A DNA stretch of 64,000 nt from Arthrobacter bambusae (GCF_030812595.1 NZ_JAUSSZ010000002.1:186001-250000), one strand, 5' to 3'. Shown: positions 15,599-25,362, counted from the first letter of the stretch. Notes: generated by a model from the sequence alone, not told the origin. Numbers and translations: made by a program.

Positions 15599-17207
15599 CG
15601 CACGGCTCGATGTCCCGGATTCCCGGTCCAGAGGAGCCGCCCCGGAACCGCTCCGCCGGAAGACCGCGCCCGTGAGCGCGCTTCGCCCCGCGGCCGCCTA
15701 CGTGGCCAGGACGTTCGGGCCGGGGGAGGTGGGGCCGGGCGTGCCGGGGTCACCCCGCGTGCGGGGCGTTGCCCTGCTGTGCGGCACTCTTGGCGCACTC
15801 GTCATGATCCTCCGCTTGTTCGTACCCCGGACCGTCGGCATGGCCGACCAAGGAACCGGTCAACAGCTGCTTTGCTCGCTGGGCGTTCGGAACCTCAGGC
15901 CGTGGGCTTACACCGACTTCACGGATTTCATCCATCCGGGTTGGGTGCCGCACCAGTACTTTGGTGAGGGTTGCGGCTTCACCGGATCCGGAGAGCCCGT
16001 CTATTCCTCGCAATTGCTGCTCTTGTGGCTTGGCAAATGGCTCACCCCGGTATTTGCCTGGGGCCCCGGCTTGGATACGCGTGCGGTGGGAATTGTGTGC
16101 TGCGTTGCCTTTGGCGCGCTCATCGCCGGGCTCGTCGCGGCGTTGCCGGGCCGGAAGCCGTTCCGGGTACTGATCGCTGCGCTCATCACCCTGGTCACGG
16201 CGGACGGGGTTTTCGCGGACTTCTTCGTTTCGCCGTACAGCGAGCCCGCTGCCTTCCTGGGCATTCTTTCCTTGGCGGTGGCGCTGCTTCGCTACTGGAA
16301 GGGCGGAAGGCCGCGCTGGGCGTCGCTGTTGATGGTGGTCCTCGCGGCCGCGTTCACGGTTTCGGCGATGCCGCAGATGGTGTCGTGGCTGCCGGCGGTT
16401 GCCCTGGCGCTTTTGTGGTTGCCCACCGCGCGAGGTAGGCGGCGGGCGGGCTTCGTGCGACGTCGGTGGCAGGCGTTCCTGATGCCCACCACAGCCGTGA
16501 TCGCGATCGCGGGGGTTGCCGTGGCGTTCCTCGCGGCGGAGCCCAGGCGCGCTGCGGAAATGAGTCTCTACAACGCAGTCTTCGCGTCGATCCTGCCCAA
16601 CAGCCCGGATCCTGTCGCCGATTTGAAGTGGCTGGGGTTGGACCCGAGTTTCGCGTCTGCCGCCGGCAGCACCATGGACTCCAACAACTCTGCGGTATAC
16701 AACCCCAAGTATCCCCAGTTTGGGGAACAGATCAATCGCGGAAAGCTCGCGGCGTTCTTTGCCACCCACCCCGAACGGCTGATCGGCCTGGGGGAGCGCG
16801 GGATCAGCGCGCTGCTCACGCCCGAACTCAGTGGTGCGGGATCCTATATGGCGGATTCGGGCCAAGGCCCCGGCGTCAAGGAACGCCGGATTCCCGTTGT
16901 CCTTGGCCTCTACACTGCAATGAAAGCGGCCCCGGTCACGTTGCTTGGCCTCCACTTGCTGACACTGCTAATGGGCTTCGCGGTTGCCGCTCGACGGAAG
17001 TCCGGAATAGGACGCCTTGCCGTGGTGATGGTCCTCGGCGGTTGGGTGCAGTTCTGGGTAGTCCTGGTTTTGGAAGGGCAGCCCGAGATCCACCGCCAAA
17101 TGATCGTGACCGGGTTCATTTCGGCGTTGTGCGTACCGCTCTTGGTGGCGCTGGTGAGCATTCTTGCGTCGAAATCCCGGCTGCATCGGCACTCGCGGGC
17201 AATTTAG
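15591..17207 (+). CDS. Multi-pass membrane protein, GT-C glycosyltransferase-like
   Basis: A 538-aa membrane protein with about ten to eleven hydrophobic segments and a first extracytoplasmic loop of about 60 residues (VPRTVGMADQGTGQQ...). It also has a second large loop with FASILPNSPDP and SNNSAVYNPKYPQFG near residues 320-380. This plan is that of GT-C enzymes that use lipid-linked sugars at the outer face, and it recalls WsfD-type hexose transferases (weak, from memory). The GTG start overlaps the lipoprotein stop. It is the last gene of the plus-strand surface operon, and only 3 bases separate its stop from the convergent regulator gene. Confidence 0.65.
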   Translation: MIDARLDVPDSRSRGAAPEPLRRKTAPVSALRPAAAYVARTFGPGEVGPGVPGSPRVRGVALLCGTLGALVMILRLFVPRTVGMADQGTGQQLLCSLGVRNLRPWAYTDFTDFIHPGWVPHQYFGEGCGFTGSGEPVYSSQLLLLWLGKWLTPVFAWGPGLDTRAVGIVCCVAFGALIAGLVAALPGRKPFRVLIAALITLVTADGVFADFFVSPYSEPAAFLGILSLAVALLRYWKGGRPRWASLLMVVLAAAFTVSAMPQMVSWLPAVALALLWLPTARGRRRAGFVRRRWQAFLMPTTAVIAIAGVAVAFLAAEPRRAAEMSLYNAVFASILPNSPDPVADLKWLGLDPSFASAAGSTMDSNNSAVYNPKYPQFGEQINRGKLAAFFATHPERLIGLGERGISALLTPELSGAGSYMADSGQGPGVKERRIPVVLGLYTAMKAAPVTLLGLHLLTLLMGFAVAARRKSGIGRLAVVMVLGGWVQFWVVLVLEGQPEIHRQMIVTGFISALCVPLLVALVSILASKSRLHRHSRAI

Positions 17208-17210
17208 CAT

Positions 17211-17855
17211 TCAGCTCAGCCAGCCGTCTTTTCGAAGCTGATCCTGGAGGCTGATGATGTTTCCCACCTTGAGCCCGGCGCCCGCATAACGCTGGCGGAC
17301 GCGATGCAGGTGGGACTTGACCGTCTGCTCGCTGATGGCCAAAAGCTCGGCCACTTCCTTGATGCTTCGGGGGGTGGGTCCGAGGTACAGCTCGACCAGC
17401 CGCCTTTCCCTGGCCGACAACTCGACTCTCGCGACCGCCGGGGACTCAAGCAGGCCCTTGATATCCGGATGAAGGTATCGCCGGCCGGATGCCGCCGCAC
17501 GGATCGCGGCCGCGGTGTGGCCCGGCTCGGCGGACTTGGGCACAACCGCCAGCGCGCCGGCGTCGAGCGCTGAGGTGATGGCCATCGCCGGATGGTGGTC
17601 CGCCAGCAGGACCACCTGCATTCCCGACCCCCTCAGCGAGGCGACGAGACCGGCAATATTGCCGGCTTCGCGCCCCTGCAGTTCACCCACGACGGCGACA
17701 TCGGCTGTGCGGGCTCCGTCACCTTGGAGTCCCGCGCTTTCGGGAGGCCAGGAGGCCCCGGCCAGCACTCGGATTTCCGGAGTATTCATGCGAAGCCACT
17801 GCGACAGGGAGTCGATCAAGAGCTGATGGCGCTCGATGAGCAGAACGCGGGTCAA
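17211..17855 (-). CDS. NarL/LuxR-type regulator with degenerate receiver domain
   Basis: A 214-aa protein with an N-terminal receiver-like domain and a C-terminal LuxR-type HTH (ELSARERRLVELYL...SEQTVKSHLHRVRQRY, about 145-200). The receiver lacks key residues: the acidic pair is ER (LLIERHQ), the phospho-acceptor Asp is replaced in DVAVVGELQG, and the usual Ser/Thr is Ala (LLADHH). Only the Lys (VVPKSAEP) remains. It is therefore unlikely to be switched by Asp phosphorylation. The TTG start overlaps the upstream stop (TTGA). It is the last gene of a three-gene operon with two membrane kinase-like proteins and probably controls the adjacent surface locus (inference). Confidence 0.85.
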   Translation of the reverse strand: MTRVLLIERHQLLIDSLSQWLRMNTPEIRVLAGASWPPESAGLQGDGARTADVAVVGELQGREAGNIAGLVASLRGSGMQVVLLADHHPAMAITSALDAGALAVVPKSAEPGHTAAAIRAAASGRRYLHPDIKGLLESPAVARVELSARERRLVELYLGPTPRSIKEVAELLAISEQTVKSHLHRVRQRYAGAGLKVGNIISLQDQLRKDGWLS

Positions 17856-19012
17856 CGGCGCCGCCCCCCTGTTTCAACCACGATGCTGCAGCCCTCGCGG
17901 TCATTGCCCGCTTTTGCATGGCCCAGCGAATCCAGCTCGGTCCACAACAGAGGCGGGAGGTGATTCTTATGGACGCCCTGAATGCGCCATGTCAGGCGCG
18001 CACCGTCCTGGCCGGACTTCTCTGCAAAGAAGTGGATGCGGTGTGGCGGCCCGGCGCGCTCAGCGGTGGCGCCCCGGTCCGGACCCCGCAGAGTGGAGCC
18101 CACAGCCATCAACATGGTGGCGGCCAGAAGGGCCGGGCGTGAGGCCTCCGGCAGGCCTTCCACCACATCAAAGGGCTGGGCAACAGTGACACTGCCCGCC
18201 AGGCCCTCCAGTTCCAAAGCCTCTGCGAGCCAATTGTCGGACCATTCTTCCAGCAGCAACCGGCGTAAATGACCCGCAAGCTCCCTCGCTTCCTCGGCCA
18301 TCGCGGGGTCCAAAGGCAGGGACGGTGCCTTCGCGACCTTGCCAAACAATTCATCGATCCTGGACTTGCTGACCGCCAGCTCGCTTTCCCGTGCGGATGT
18401 TTTGGCGTTGATGGCCCGCGTCAACGAGTCGAGCCGCTCGCTCAGGCCGCTCGCCCCCTTCCGCTGGAGGGCGTCCCTGCGCAGCAACACGCTCACCGTT
18501 CCCACCGCTCCCGGAAGGAGCGAGAGGAAGAGGACGTTGGACGTTGTCCGCAGGTCGGCCGCCGGAGTGAGAACGTAGAGAGTTGTGTTGACCGCCGCGG
18601 TCGCGAGCGCGAGGGTGACGAATCCACGAAGATTCCACAGATGCGCCACAAGGAGGACAGCGACGGCCGAGAACAGCGCGTTCGCTCCGAGCAATGCGAT
18701 CCCCCGCTCCTGCACCGCGGCCAATGCCGCGCAACCACCGGAGGCAGTGGCCAGGACCAGCCACGTGGCCCGCAGGTTGACCAGCCCGCCCCGCGGGGAA
18801 GCGCTATCGGATGCCTGCACAGCGACGAGGAGCCCCAGCAACTCCAGTCCGCTGGCCAGGAAATGCCAAGAGGCGGCGGCCGTCTTGCCGCCTGCTTGAC
18901 ACGCGAGATAGAAACCGAGGATCCACAGCACGAAGCAGGCTGTCGCCAAGACTCCGCGGGACACGAAGAGTGGTCCCTCCACGCTGGTCCGGGACATAGC
19001 CGGCATTGTCAT
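17852..19012 (-). CDS. Membrane sensor protein, degenerate histidine-kinase-like
   Basis: A 386-aa protein with six or so membrane segments (about 15-175), a coiled helical linker (SERLDSLTRAINAKTSAR), then a domain with the helix EARELAGHLRRLLLEEWSDNWL typical of some actinobacterial sensor kinases. No convincing H-box, N-box or glycine-rich ATP lid can be found in the C-terminal 170 residues, so it looks like a pseudokinase. The ATG overlaps the stop of the true kinase gene (ATGA), and its own stop overlaps the regulator gene. It may form a complex with the active kinase or control the atypical regulator directly. Confidence 0.7.
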   Translation of the reverse strand: MTMPAMSRTSVEGPLFVSRGVLATACFVLWILGFYLACQAGGKTAAASWHFLASGLELLGLLVAVQASDSASPRGGLVNLRATWLVLATASGGCAALAAVQERGIALLGANALFSAVAVLLVAHLWNLRGFVTLALATAAVNTTLYVLTPAADLRTTSNVLFLSLLPGAVGTVSVLLRRDALQRKGASGLSERLDSLTRAINAKTSARESELAVSKSRIDELFGKVAKAPSLPLDPAMAEEARELAGHLRRLLLEEWSDNWLAEALELEGLAGSVTVAQPFDVVEGLPEASRPALLAATMLMAVGSTLRGPDRGATAERAGPPHRIHFFAEKSGQDGARLTWRIQGVHKNHLPPLLWTELDSLGHAKAGNDREGCSIVVETGGRRR

Positions 19013-20193
19013 GCGGCCACCGCTTCGAGCAGGACGGTGGTTCCTCGTCCCGGCGTGGAAAAGACCCGCGCACGTCCACCGGCATCGCGCATCCGGGCAA
19101 GGACGGATTCCTTCACACCCAGCCTGTCGGTGGGGAGCGACGAAGGGTCAAATCCACAACCGGAATCGCTGACCACCACCAACACGTGATCCGAGCTCCG
19201 GGATAGAAGGACATCCACCGTCCCCGCGCCCGCGTGCCGGTCGGCGTTCAGGATGCATTCATCCACGGCGGCCAGCAAGGCGGCTTGGACGGACTCGGTC
19301 ACCGGTCCGGCCGAGCCGTGGATCTCCACAAGGAACCCCGTCCGTGTCCGGTTCTCGGCGATCCGCAGCAGCCGGACGGCGAGGTCCCCGGATTCCGGGG
19401 AGTGCCGAGGCGTCGAAGCGCGGAAGTCGACGCCGGTCCTGCCTGGCGGCGGGGGTCCCTGCCGGGACGTCTTTCCCGGGGAGGTGGTGCAGGCCTTGAG
19501 CATTTCTTTCAGTTCCGTCGAAGAGACGCCGGCCCCTTGGCGGCCGATCACAGTGAGGGTGCGCAAAGCGGTGTCGTGCAAATGCCTCGCGTTCCAAGCC
19601 ACGGTGCTGCGCCGGTCCTGCGCGACGATGTGGGCCGCCACGGACTCCTGGCGCACGGCGAAACCGCCCCAGTATACGGCCAAGGCCCGTGGGCCGCCAA
19701 GCCGCATCGTTAGGGTGATGATCCACGCAGCAGTCAGTAAGGAAGCGCTCGCGGGGCCCGCGCCCACCAACATGGCCGAGACAACTCCGTACCCCAGGAC
19801 CAGCAGGAACGCCGCGAATGTGAAGAGCATCGATCGCCAGGTTTTGCGCATCGAGAGGACGAGCACGGAACTTGCAGAGAGGACCAGGGTGTAGGGGATG
19901 AAAGCCGGACTGAACTCGTCGCGTTGTTCGGGGCCCAGCAGTTCCGCGAGCAGGATGAGCCCGAGCAGAATCGCCAGGCGCCGGGGCCACTCATCCGAGT
20001 GGAGCATCAGCGCGAAGCAGACGAGGACCCCCGCAAGGACAAGGTACGCACCGAGGAACTCCCAAGGCTGGAGCCGGCTGGCCGCAGCCAGGAACAAGCT
20101 TGACGCAATGGTGATGGACAAGCCAAGGAGGGTTCCGTACTTCGACACCAAACCGGGGCGGCGCGTCCTCCAAAAACCTCGTGTTGCGCGCAT
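19009..20193 (-). CDS. Membrane sensor histidine kinase (HisKA_3/HATPase type)
   Basis: A 394-aa kinase of the NarX/DesK group. About six membrane segments occupy residues 18-170. The phospho-acceptor region ARHLHDTALRTL carries the HD pair, and the HATPase domain has an N-box (DECILNADRHAG), a G1 box (DSGCGFD) and a G2-like box (TPGRGTTV). It is the first gene of a three-gene operon and has AAAGGA six bases before the ATG. No extracytoplasmic sensor domain is present, so the signal is probably sensed in the membrane. The paired regulator lacks the usual Asp, so the acceptor of its phosphate is unclear. Confidence 0.88.
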   Translation of the reverse strand: MRATRGFWRTRRPGLVSKYGTLLGLSITIASSLFLAAASRLQPWEFLGAYLVLAGVLVCFALMLHSDEWPRRLAILLGLILLAELLGPEQRDEFSPAFIPYTLVLSASSVLVLSMRKTWRSMLFTFAAFLLVLGYGVVSAMLVGAGPASASLLTAAWIITLTMRLGGPRALAVYWGGFAVRQESVAAHIVAQDRRSTVAWNARHLHDTALRTLTVIGRQGAGVSSTELKEMLKACTTSPGKTSRQGPPPPGRTGVDFRASTPRHSPESGDLAVRLLRIAENRTRTGFLVEIHGSAGPVTESVQAALLAAVDECILNADRHAGAGTVDVLLSRSSDHVLVVVSDSGCGFDPSSLPTDRLGVKESVLARMRDAGGRARVFSTPGRGTTVLLEAVAA

Positions 20194-20394
20194 GCCGTTC
20201 CTTTGGATGTGTCCCTTAGCCAGCGAACTTGTAGCTCGTTAGAAGCATAAGTGGGGAGGCGCTTTGGAGTCCTGGTATTTCCTGGCTCAGCCGGTATTTG
20301 ACGGACCTCCGTTGAGAGGAATCGCTGGATGGTCATCGCGGAAGTTCATGCGGGTCCGTCGGTGTCAGGGCCACCGCCTAGACTGGTAATCACC

Positions 20395-22956
20395 ATGGAT
20401 ATGTTGTTTGACCCGTACGCGGATGGCCCTTTCAAAGCTGCAAGCACAGCTGCCACCAAGGCCGCTCCGGCCATGCTTTCGCACGCCGGAAGCGGTTCTG
20501 CGCCCGGAAGTTCCGCGCCCGGAAGTTCTGTGTCCGGAAGTTCTGTGCCCGGCGGTGGTGTGTCCTGGGGTGGGACGCACGACGGCGGGCAGGACCGGGG
20601 CCACTCGGGCTTGCCTTCCGAGGGGGCATTGCTCGAAGGGTTGAACCCCCAGCAGGAGGAGGCCGTCAAACATGCCGGCAGCCCCTTGCTGATCGTGGCC
20701 GGAGCGGGTTCCGGCAAAACCCGCGTGCTGTCGAACCGTATTGCGTACCTGATCGCCACCAGGCGGGCCCACCACGGCGAGATCCTGGCCATCACCTTCA
20801 CGAACAAGGCGGCCGCGGAAATGCGGGAACGCATCGAAGCCCTGGTCGGTGCCCGCGCCAAATCAATGTGGATCTCCACGTTCCACTCCTCTTGCGTGCG
20901 CATCCTGCGCCGCGAAGCCGCCAACGTGGGCCTGAACTCCAACTTCTCCATTTACGACTCCGCGGACTCCCTGCGGCTCATTACGCTCGTAGCCAAGAAC
21001 CTGGACCTTGACCCCAAGAAGTTCGCGCCCAAAGCGATCCAGCACAAGATCTCGGCACTCAAGAACGAGCTCATCGACGCCGACGATTTCGCGTCGGCAG
21101 CCAACCACAACGAGCCGTTCGAACAGGCCGTTGCCGAGGTCTTCAAGGGCTACACCCAGCGCTTGCGGCAGGCCAATGCGATGGACTTCGACGACCTCAT
21201 CGCGCAGACCGTCTACATGTTCCGCGCCTTCCCCGCGCTCGCAGAGTCCTACCGCCGTCGATTCCGTCACGTCCTCGTCGACGAGTACCAGGACACCAAC
21301 CACGCCCAGTACGCATTGGTCCGCGAAATCGTCGGCGAGGGTCCCCAGGCGAGCGAGCTGACCGTCGTCGGCGACTCCGACCAGTCCATCTACGCGTTCC
21401 GCGGTGCGGACATCCGCAATATCGTCGAATTCGAGAAGGACTACCCGGAAGCCCGCACCATCAAGCTGGAGCAGAACTACCGTTCCACCCAGAACATCCT
21501 GAGCGCGGCGAACTCCGTTATTTCGCGAAACCCCAACCGCCCGGACAAGAAACTCTGGACGGCCGAGGGCGACGGCGAAAAGATCATCGGCTACGTGGGG
21601 GAGAACGAGCACGACGAAGCCCAGTTCATCGCCAAGGAAATCGACCGGCTCCAGGACGAGGAAGGCCTGCGTCCCGGCGACGTCGCGGTCTTCTACCGCA
21701 CGAACGCCCAGTCCCGCTCCATTGAGGACGTCCTGGTCCGCGTGGGCCTGCCGTACAAAGTGGTGGGAGGCACCCGCTTCTACGAACGCAAGGAAATCAA
21801 GGACGCCCTCGCGTACCTTCGGGTCCTGGTGAACCCGGACGACGACGTCAATTTGCGTCGCGTCCTCAACGAACCCAAACGGGGGATCGGCGATCGTGCC
21901 GAAGGTGCCGTGGCCGCGCTTGCCGAACGCGAACGCACGTCGTTCATGGCTGCGGCACGCAAGGCGGACCAAGCTCCCGGCATGGCCACCCGCTCGGTGA
22001 ACGCCGTTCTGGGGTTCGTGAAACTCCTGGATGACCTGGCCGAGGTGGCGTCGGGTTCCGGCGCCGCGGCAGCCTTGGAGGCCGTACTGGAACAGACGGG
22101 GTACCTTGCCGGGCTCCGCGGCAGCACCGATCCGCAAGACGAATCCCGTGTGGAAAACCTCGCCGAGCTGGTGGCAGTGGTCCGTGAATACGAGCGCGAC
22201 AACCCCGAAGGCTCACTGGGTGAGTTCTTGGAGCAAGTCTCCCTCGTAGCCGACGCCGACCAGATCCCGGACGCTCCGGAGGGATCCTCCGAAGACGCTG
22301 CGGCCGCCGTCGCAGAGGCCAAGCGGATGGGCGTGGTCACGCTCATGACCCTCCACACCGCCAAGGGCCTGGAATTCCCCGTGGTCTTCCTGACAGGCAT
22401 GGAACACGGGCTCTTCCCGCACCAGCGTTCCGCGACGGATCCAAAGGAACTGGCGGAAGAGCGTCGCCTGGCCTATGTTGGCCTGACCCGTGCCCGGAAA
22501 CGCCTCTACGTGACCCGCTCCGAAGTACGCAGCATGTGGGGCCAGAGCCAATACAACCCTGCCAGCCAATTCCTCGAAGAGATCCCCACCGGCCTCGTGG
22601 AATGGAAGCGCGAGGGCACCTCCCGCCAAGTGGGCGCCTGGGGCAATGCCACCATCGGGTCCGGGCGCTACGGCGGCTCCTTCTGGGGGGCAGGAACATC
22701 GCGCGGCGCTGCAGCAAGCACTACGGCGGGCTTCAACGCCGACGTGCCGGCCGCCGTCGTACGCAATCGTGTCCAGCCGCAAAAGGAAGTGATCGCCGTC
22801 GTCGTGGGGGACAGAGTGAACCACACGAGCTTCGGCAACGGCACCGTGATCGGCGTCGAAGGCGCCGGTGACAAGACGGTCGCGAAGGTGAAGTTCGACG
22901 TCGGCGAGAAGCGGCTGCTGCTGCGTTACGCGCCGCTGACCAAACTGGATTCCTAG
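20395..22956 (+). CDS. pcrA: ATP-dependent DNA helicase PcrA/UvrD
   Basis: A superfamily 1A 3'-5' helicase (about 853 aa) acting in DNA repair and replication-transcription conflicts. All motifs are intact: Walker A GAGSGKTR, TFTNKAAAEMRERI, TFHSSCVRIL, DEYQDTN, GDSDQSIYAFRGA, EQNYRST, TLHTAKGLEFPVVF and YVGLTRARKRLYV. The C-terminal GDRVNHTSFGNGTV matches the Tudor-like module that contacts RNA polymerase in PcrA. The first 90 residues are an unusual low-complexity Ser/Gly/Pro tail with repeats of the type PGSS. The start is placed at ATG 20395; ATG 20401 would also fit. Confidence 0.96.
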   Translation: MDMLFDPYADGPFKAASTAATKAAPAMLSHAGSGSAPGSSAPGSSVSGSSVPGGGVSWGGTHDGGQDRGHSGLPSEGALLEGLNPQQEEAVKHAGSPLLIVAGAGSGKTRVLSNRIAYLIATRRAHHGEILAITFTNKAAAEMRERIEALVGARAKSMWISTFHSSCVRILRREAANVGLNSNFSIYDSADSLRLITLVAKNLDLDPKKFAPKAIQHKISALKNELIDADDFASAANHNEPFEQAVAEVFKGYTQRLRQANAMDFDDLIAQTVYMFRAFPALAESYRRRFRHVLVDEYQDTNHAQYALVREIVGEGPQASELTVVGDSDQSIYAFRGADIRNIVEFEKDYPEARTIKLEQNYRSTQNILSAANSVISRNPNRPDKKLWTAEGDGEKIIGYVGENEHDEAQFIAKEIDRLQDEEGLRPGDVAVFYRTNAQSRSIEDVLVRVGLPYKVVGGTRFYERKEIKDALAYLRVLVNPDDDVNLRRVLNEPKRGIGDRAEGAVAALAERERTSFMAAARKADQAPGMATRSVNAVLGFVKLLDDLAEVASGSGAAAALEAVLEQTGYLAGLRGSTDPQDESRVENLAELVAVVREYERDNPEGSLGEFLEQVSLVADADQIPDAPEGSSEDAAAAVAEAKRMGVVTLMTLHTAKGLEFPVVFLTGMEHGLFPHQRSATDPKELAEERRLAYVGLTRARKRLYVTRSEVRSMWGQSQYNPASQFLEEIPTGLVEWKREGTSRQVGAWGNATIGSGRYGGSFWGAGTSRGAAASTTAGFNADVPAAVVRNRVQPQKEVIAVVVGDRVNHTSFGNGTVIGVEGAGDKTVAKVKFDVGEKRLLLRYAPLTKLDS

Positions 22957-23092
22957 CGGCTGATAGGCCGGAAATCCGCGTCATGTAGGGGTTTTTCTAC
23001 GGTCGATAGAACTGTGTGCTTACTCACTTAACAGGTACTGTAGAACCGGCTGGCCTCCCCGGGGGGCTAAAGTTCGAGAGGAACTTGCGCAA

Positions 23093-23154
23093 TGTGACCG
23101 GCTGCCTGGCGGCCGTTCGATGCGCACCTATCCGCAGCCGGTTTTCGCGGTCAC
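23093..23154 (+). promoter_or_regulatory. Structured leader upstream of sucC
   Basis: The 249-base gap before sucC contains an inverted repeat: GTGACCGGCTGC (23094-23105) can pair with GCAGCCGG (23134-23141) and then TCAC (23151-23154) across a bulge. This may be a leader structure or an operator. No known riboswitch class is recognised. Confidence 0.35.
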
Positions 23155-23205
23155 CGTGGTTTCCGGCTGTACAGAAACTACTTCGACGTAGAAGGACACT
23201 AAACC

Positions 23206-24375
23206 GTGGACCTGTTTGAATATCAGGCGCGCGATATGTTCGAAGCGCACGGTGTACCCGTGCTCGCCGGCATCGTGGCGCACACTCCTGAAGAAGCAAA
23301 GGCTGCTGCCGAGAACATCGGCGGCGTGACCGTCGTCAAGGCGCAGGTAAAGGTCGGTGGCCGTGGCAAGGCCGGCGGTGTCAAGGTCGCAAAGACCGCC
23401 GACGAAGCGCTTGAGCACGCCACCAACATCCTGGGCATGGACATCAAGGGCCACACCGTCAACAAGGTCATGATCGCCCAGGGCGCCGACATTGCTGAGG
23501 AATACTACTTCTCCGTCCTGCTGGACCGGGCCAACCGCAACTACCTGGCCATGTGCTCGGTAGAAGGCGGCATGGAAATCGAGCAGCTTGCCGTAGAGCG
23601 CCCTGAGGCACTTGCCAAGGTCGCCATCGATCCCGCTGTCGGAATCGACCAGGCCAAGGCCGACGAAATCGTCGCCGCTGCTGGTTTCTCCGAGGAACTG
23701 CGCGGCAAGGTCGCTTCCGTCATCCTGAAGCTCTGGGACGTCTTCAAGAAGGAAGACGCAACCCTCGTTGAGGTCAACCCCTTGGTCAAGACCGGCGCCG
23801 GCGACATCGTCGCCCTCGACGGCAAGGTTTCACTGGACGAGAACGCGAGCTTCCGCCACGTTCACCACAGTGAACTTGAGGACAAGGACGCAGCTGACCC
23901 GCTCGAGGCAAAGGCCAAGGCGCAGGACCTCAACTACGTGAAGCTTGACGGCTCGGTTGGCATCATCGGCAACGGCGCCGGTCTTGTGATGTCTACCCTC
24001 GACGTCGTTGCTTACGCAGGCGAAAACCACGGCAACGTGAAGCCGGCCAACTTCCTGGACATCGGCGGCGGAGCCTCCGCTGAGGTCATGGCCGCCGGCC
24101 TGGACGTCATTCTCGGCGACGAGCAAGTCAAGAGCGTTTTCGTGAACGTCTTCGGTGGAATCACCGCGTGTGACGCTGTGGCCAAGGGCATCGTCGGTGC
24201 ACTGGCCGAGCTCGGCTCCAACGCGAACAAGCCGCTGGTTGTCCGTCTCGATGGCAACAACGTCGAAGAGGGCCGCCGCATCCTCGCCGAGGCCAACCAC
24301 CCGCTGGTTACCCTGGCAGCCACCATGGACGAGGGCGCCGACAAGGCCGCCGAACTCGCCAACGCAGCTAAGTAA
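23206..24375 (+). CDS. sucC: Succinyl-CoA synthetase beta subunit (ADP-forming)
   Basis: The beta subunit (389 aa) of succinyl-CoA ligase, TCA cycle. It has an ATP-grasp N-terminal domain ([36 protein letters not shown]) and a C-terminal CoA-ligase domain ([34 protein letters not shown]). Length matches the family. The GTG start has GAAGGAC nine bases upstream. It is followed after 13 bases by sucD; the two form an operon that ends in a strong terminator. Confidence 0.98.
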   Translation: MDLFEYQARDMFEAHGVPVLAGIVAHTPEEAKAAAENIGGVTVVKAQVKVGGRGKAGGVKVAKTADEALEHATNILGMDIKGHTVNKVMIAQGADIAEEYYFSVLLDRANRNYLAMCSVEGGMEIEQLAVERPEALAKVAIDPAVGIDQAKADEIVAAAGFSEELRGKVASVILKLWDVFKKEDATLVEVNPLVKTGAGDIVALDGKVSLDENASFRHVHHSELEDKDAADPLEAKAKAQDLNYVKLDGSVGIIGNGAGLVMSTLDVVAYAGENHGNVKPANFLDIGGGASAEVMAAGLDVILGDEQVKSVFVNVFGGITACDAVAKGIVGALAELGSNANKPLVVRLDGNNVEEGRRILAEANHPLVTLAATMDEGADKAAELANAAK

Positions 24376-24388
24376 GGGACGCAGGACT

Positions 24389-25291
24389 ATGTCTATCTAC
24401 CTCAACAAAGACTCCAAGGTCATCGTCCAGGGCATCACCGGCGGCGAAGGCACCAAGCACACCGCCCTGATGCTCAAGGCCGGCACCAACATCGTCGGCG
24501 GCGTCAACGCCCGCAAGGCAGGCACCACGGTGCTGCACGGCGACAAGGAAATCACCGTCTTCGGCACCGTCAAGGAAGCCATCGCGGAAACCGGCGCCGA
24601 CGTCTCCATCGTCTTCGTTCCGCCGGCATTCACCAAGGCCGCCGTGGTTGAAGCCATCGAAGCGGGCATCGGCCTGGTTGTCGTCATCACCGAAGGCGTC
24701 CCGGTTCAGGACTCCGCCGAGTTCTGGGCACTCGCCCAGGCTACGGTCGACGCCGACGGCAAGCAGATCACCCGCATCATCGGCCCGAACTGCCCCGGCA
24801 TCATCACCCCGGGCGAAGCCTTGGTTGGCATCACCCCGGCAAACATCACGGGCAAGGGCCCCATCGGCTTGGTCTCCAAGTCCGGTACCTTGACCTACCA
24901 GATGATGTACGAACTGCGCGACCTCGGCTTCTCCACCGCCATCGGCATCGGCGGCGACCCCATCATCGGCACCACCCACATCGACGCCCTGGCCGCGTTC
25001 GAGGCTGACCCGGAGACCAAGGCGATCGTCATGATCGGCGAAATCGGTGGCGACGCCGAAGAGCGCGCAGCCGACTTCATCAAGGCCAACGTCACCAAGC
25101 CGGTTGTCGGCTACGTTGCAGGCTTCACCGCTCCCGAGGGCAAGACCATGGGCCACGCCGGCGCCATCGTCTCCGGCTCTGCGGGTACGGCCCAGGCCAA
25201 GAAGGAAGCCCTCGAAGCCGCAGGCGTGAAGGTCGGCAAGACGCCGTCTGAGACCGCAAAGCTGCTCCGCGAGGTTTTCGCGAGCCTCTAG
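24389..25291 (+). CDS. sucD: Succinyl-CoA synthetase alpha subunit
   Basis: The alpha subunit (300 aa), which carries the phospho-His and binds CoA. The CoA-binding N-terminus ([15 protein letters not shown]) and the active-site loop around GHAGAIVSG, which holds the phosphorylated His, are intact, as is [14 protein letters not shown]. The start ATG 24389 lies 13 bases after sucC; the open frame that extends upstream is a shadow of sucC. Together with SucC it interconverts succinyl-CoA and succinate. In this region it would also receive succinyl-CoA made from other catabolic routes. Confidence 0.98.
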   Translation: MSIYLNKDSKVIVQGITGGEGTKHTALMLKAGTNIVGGVNARKAGTTVLHGDKEITVFGTVKEAIAETGADVSIVFVPPAFTKAAVVEAIEAGIGLVVVITEGVPVQDSAEFWALAQATVDADGKQITRIIGPNCPGIITPGEALVGITPANITGKGPIGLVSKSGTLTYQMMYELRDLGFSTAIGIGGDPIIGTTHIDALAAFEADPETKAIVMIGEIGGDAEERAADFIKANVTKPVVGYVAGFTAPEGKTMGHAGAIVSGSAGTAQAKKEALEAAGVKVGKTPSETAKLLREVFASL

Positions 25292-25362
25292 GACCCTCAA
25301 CAGGGCCCACGGACGCGAGGGACCTTCGCGAGCTCGCGAGCGGCCGGAGCGTCCGGGGACTT

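Noticed and set aside
15750..16955. Minus-strand open frame of 401 codons
   Set aside because: It lies fully antisense to the GT-C-like membrane protein and has the Arg/Gly/Gln-rich composition of a shadow frame.
24155..24388. Upstream extension of sucD
   Set aside because: It is an alternate frame of sucC; the family start MSIYL is at 24389.
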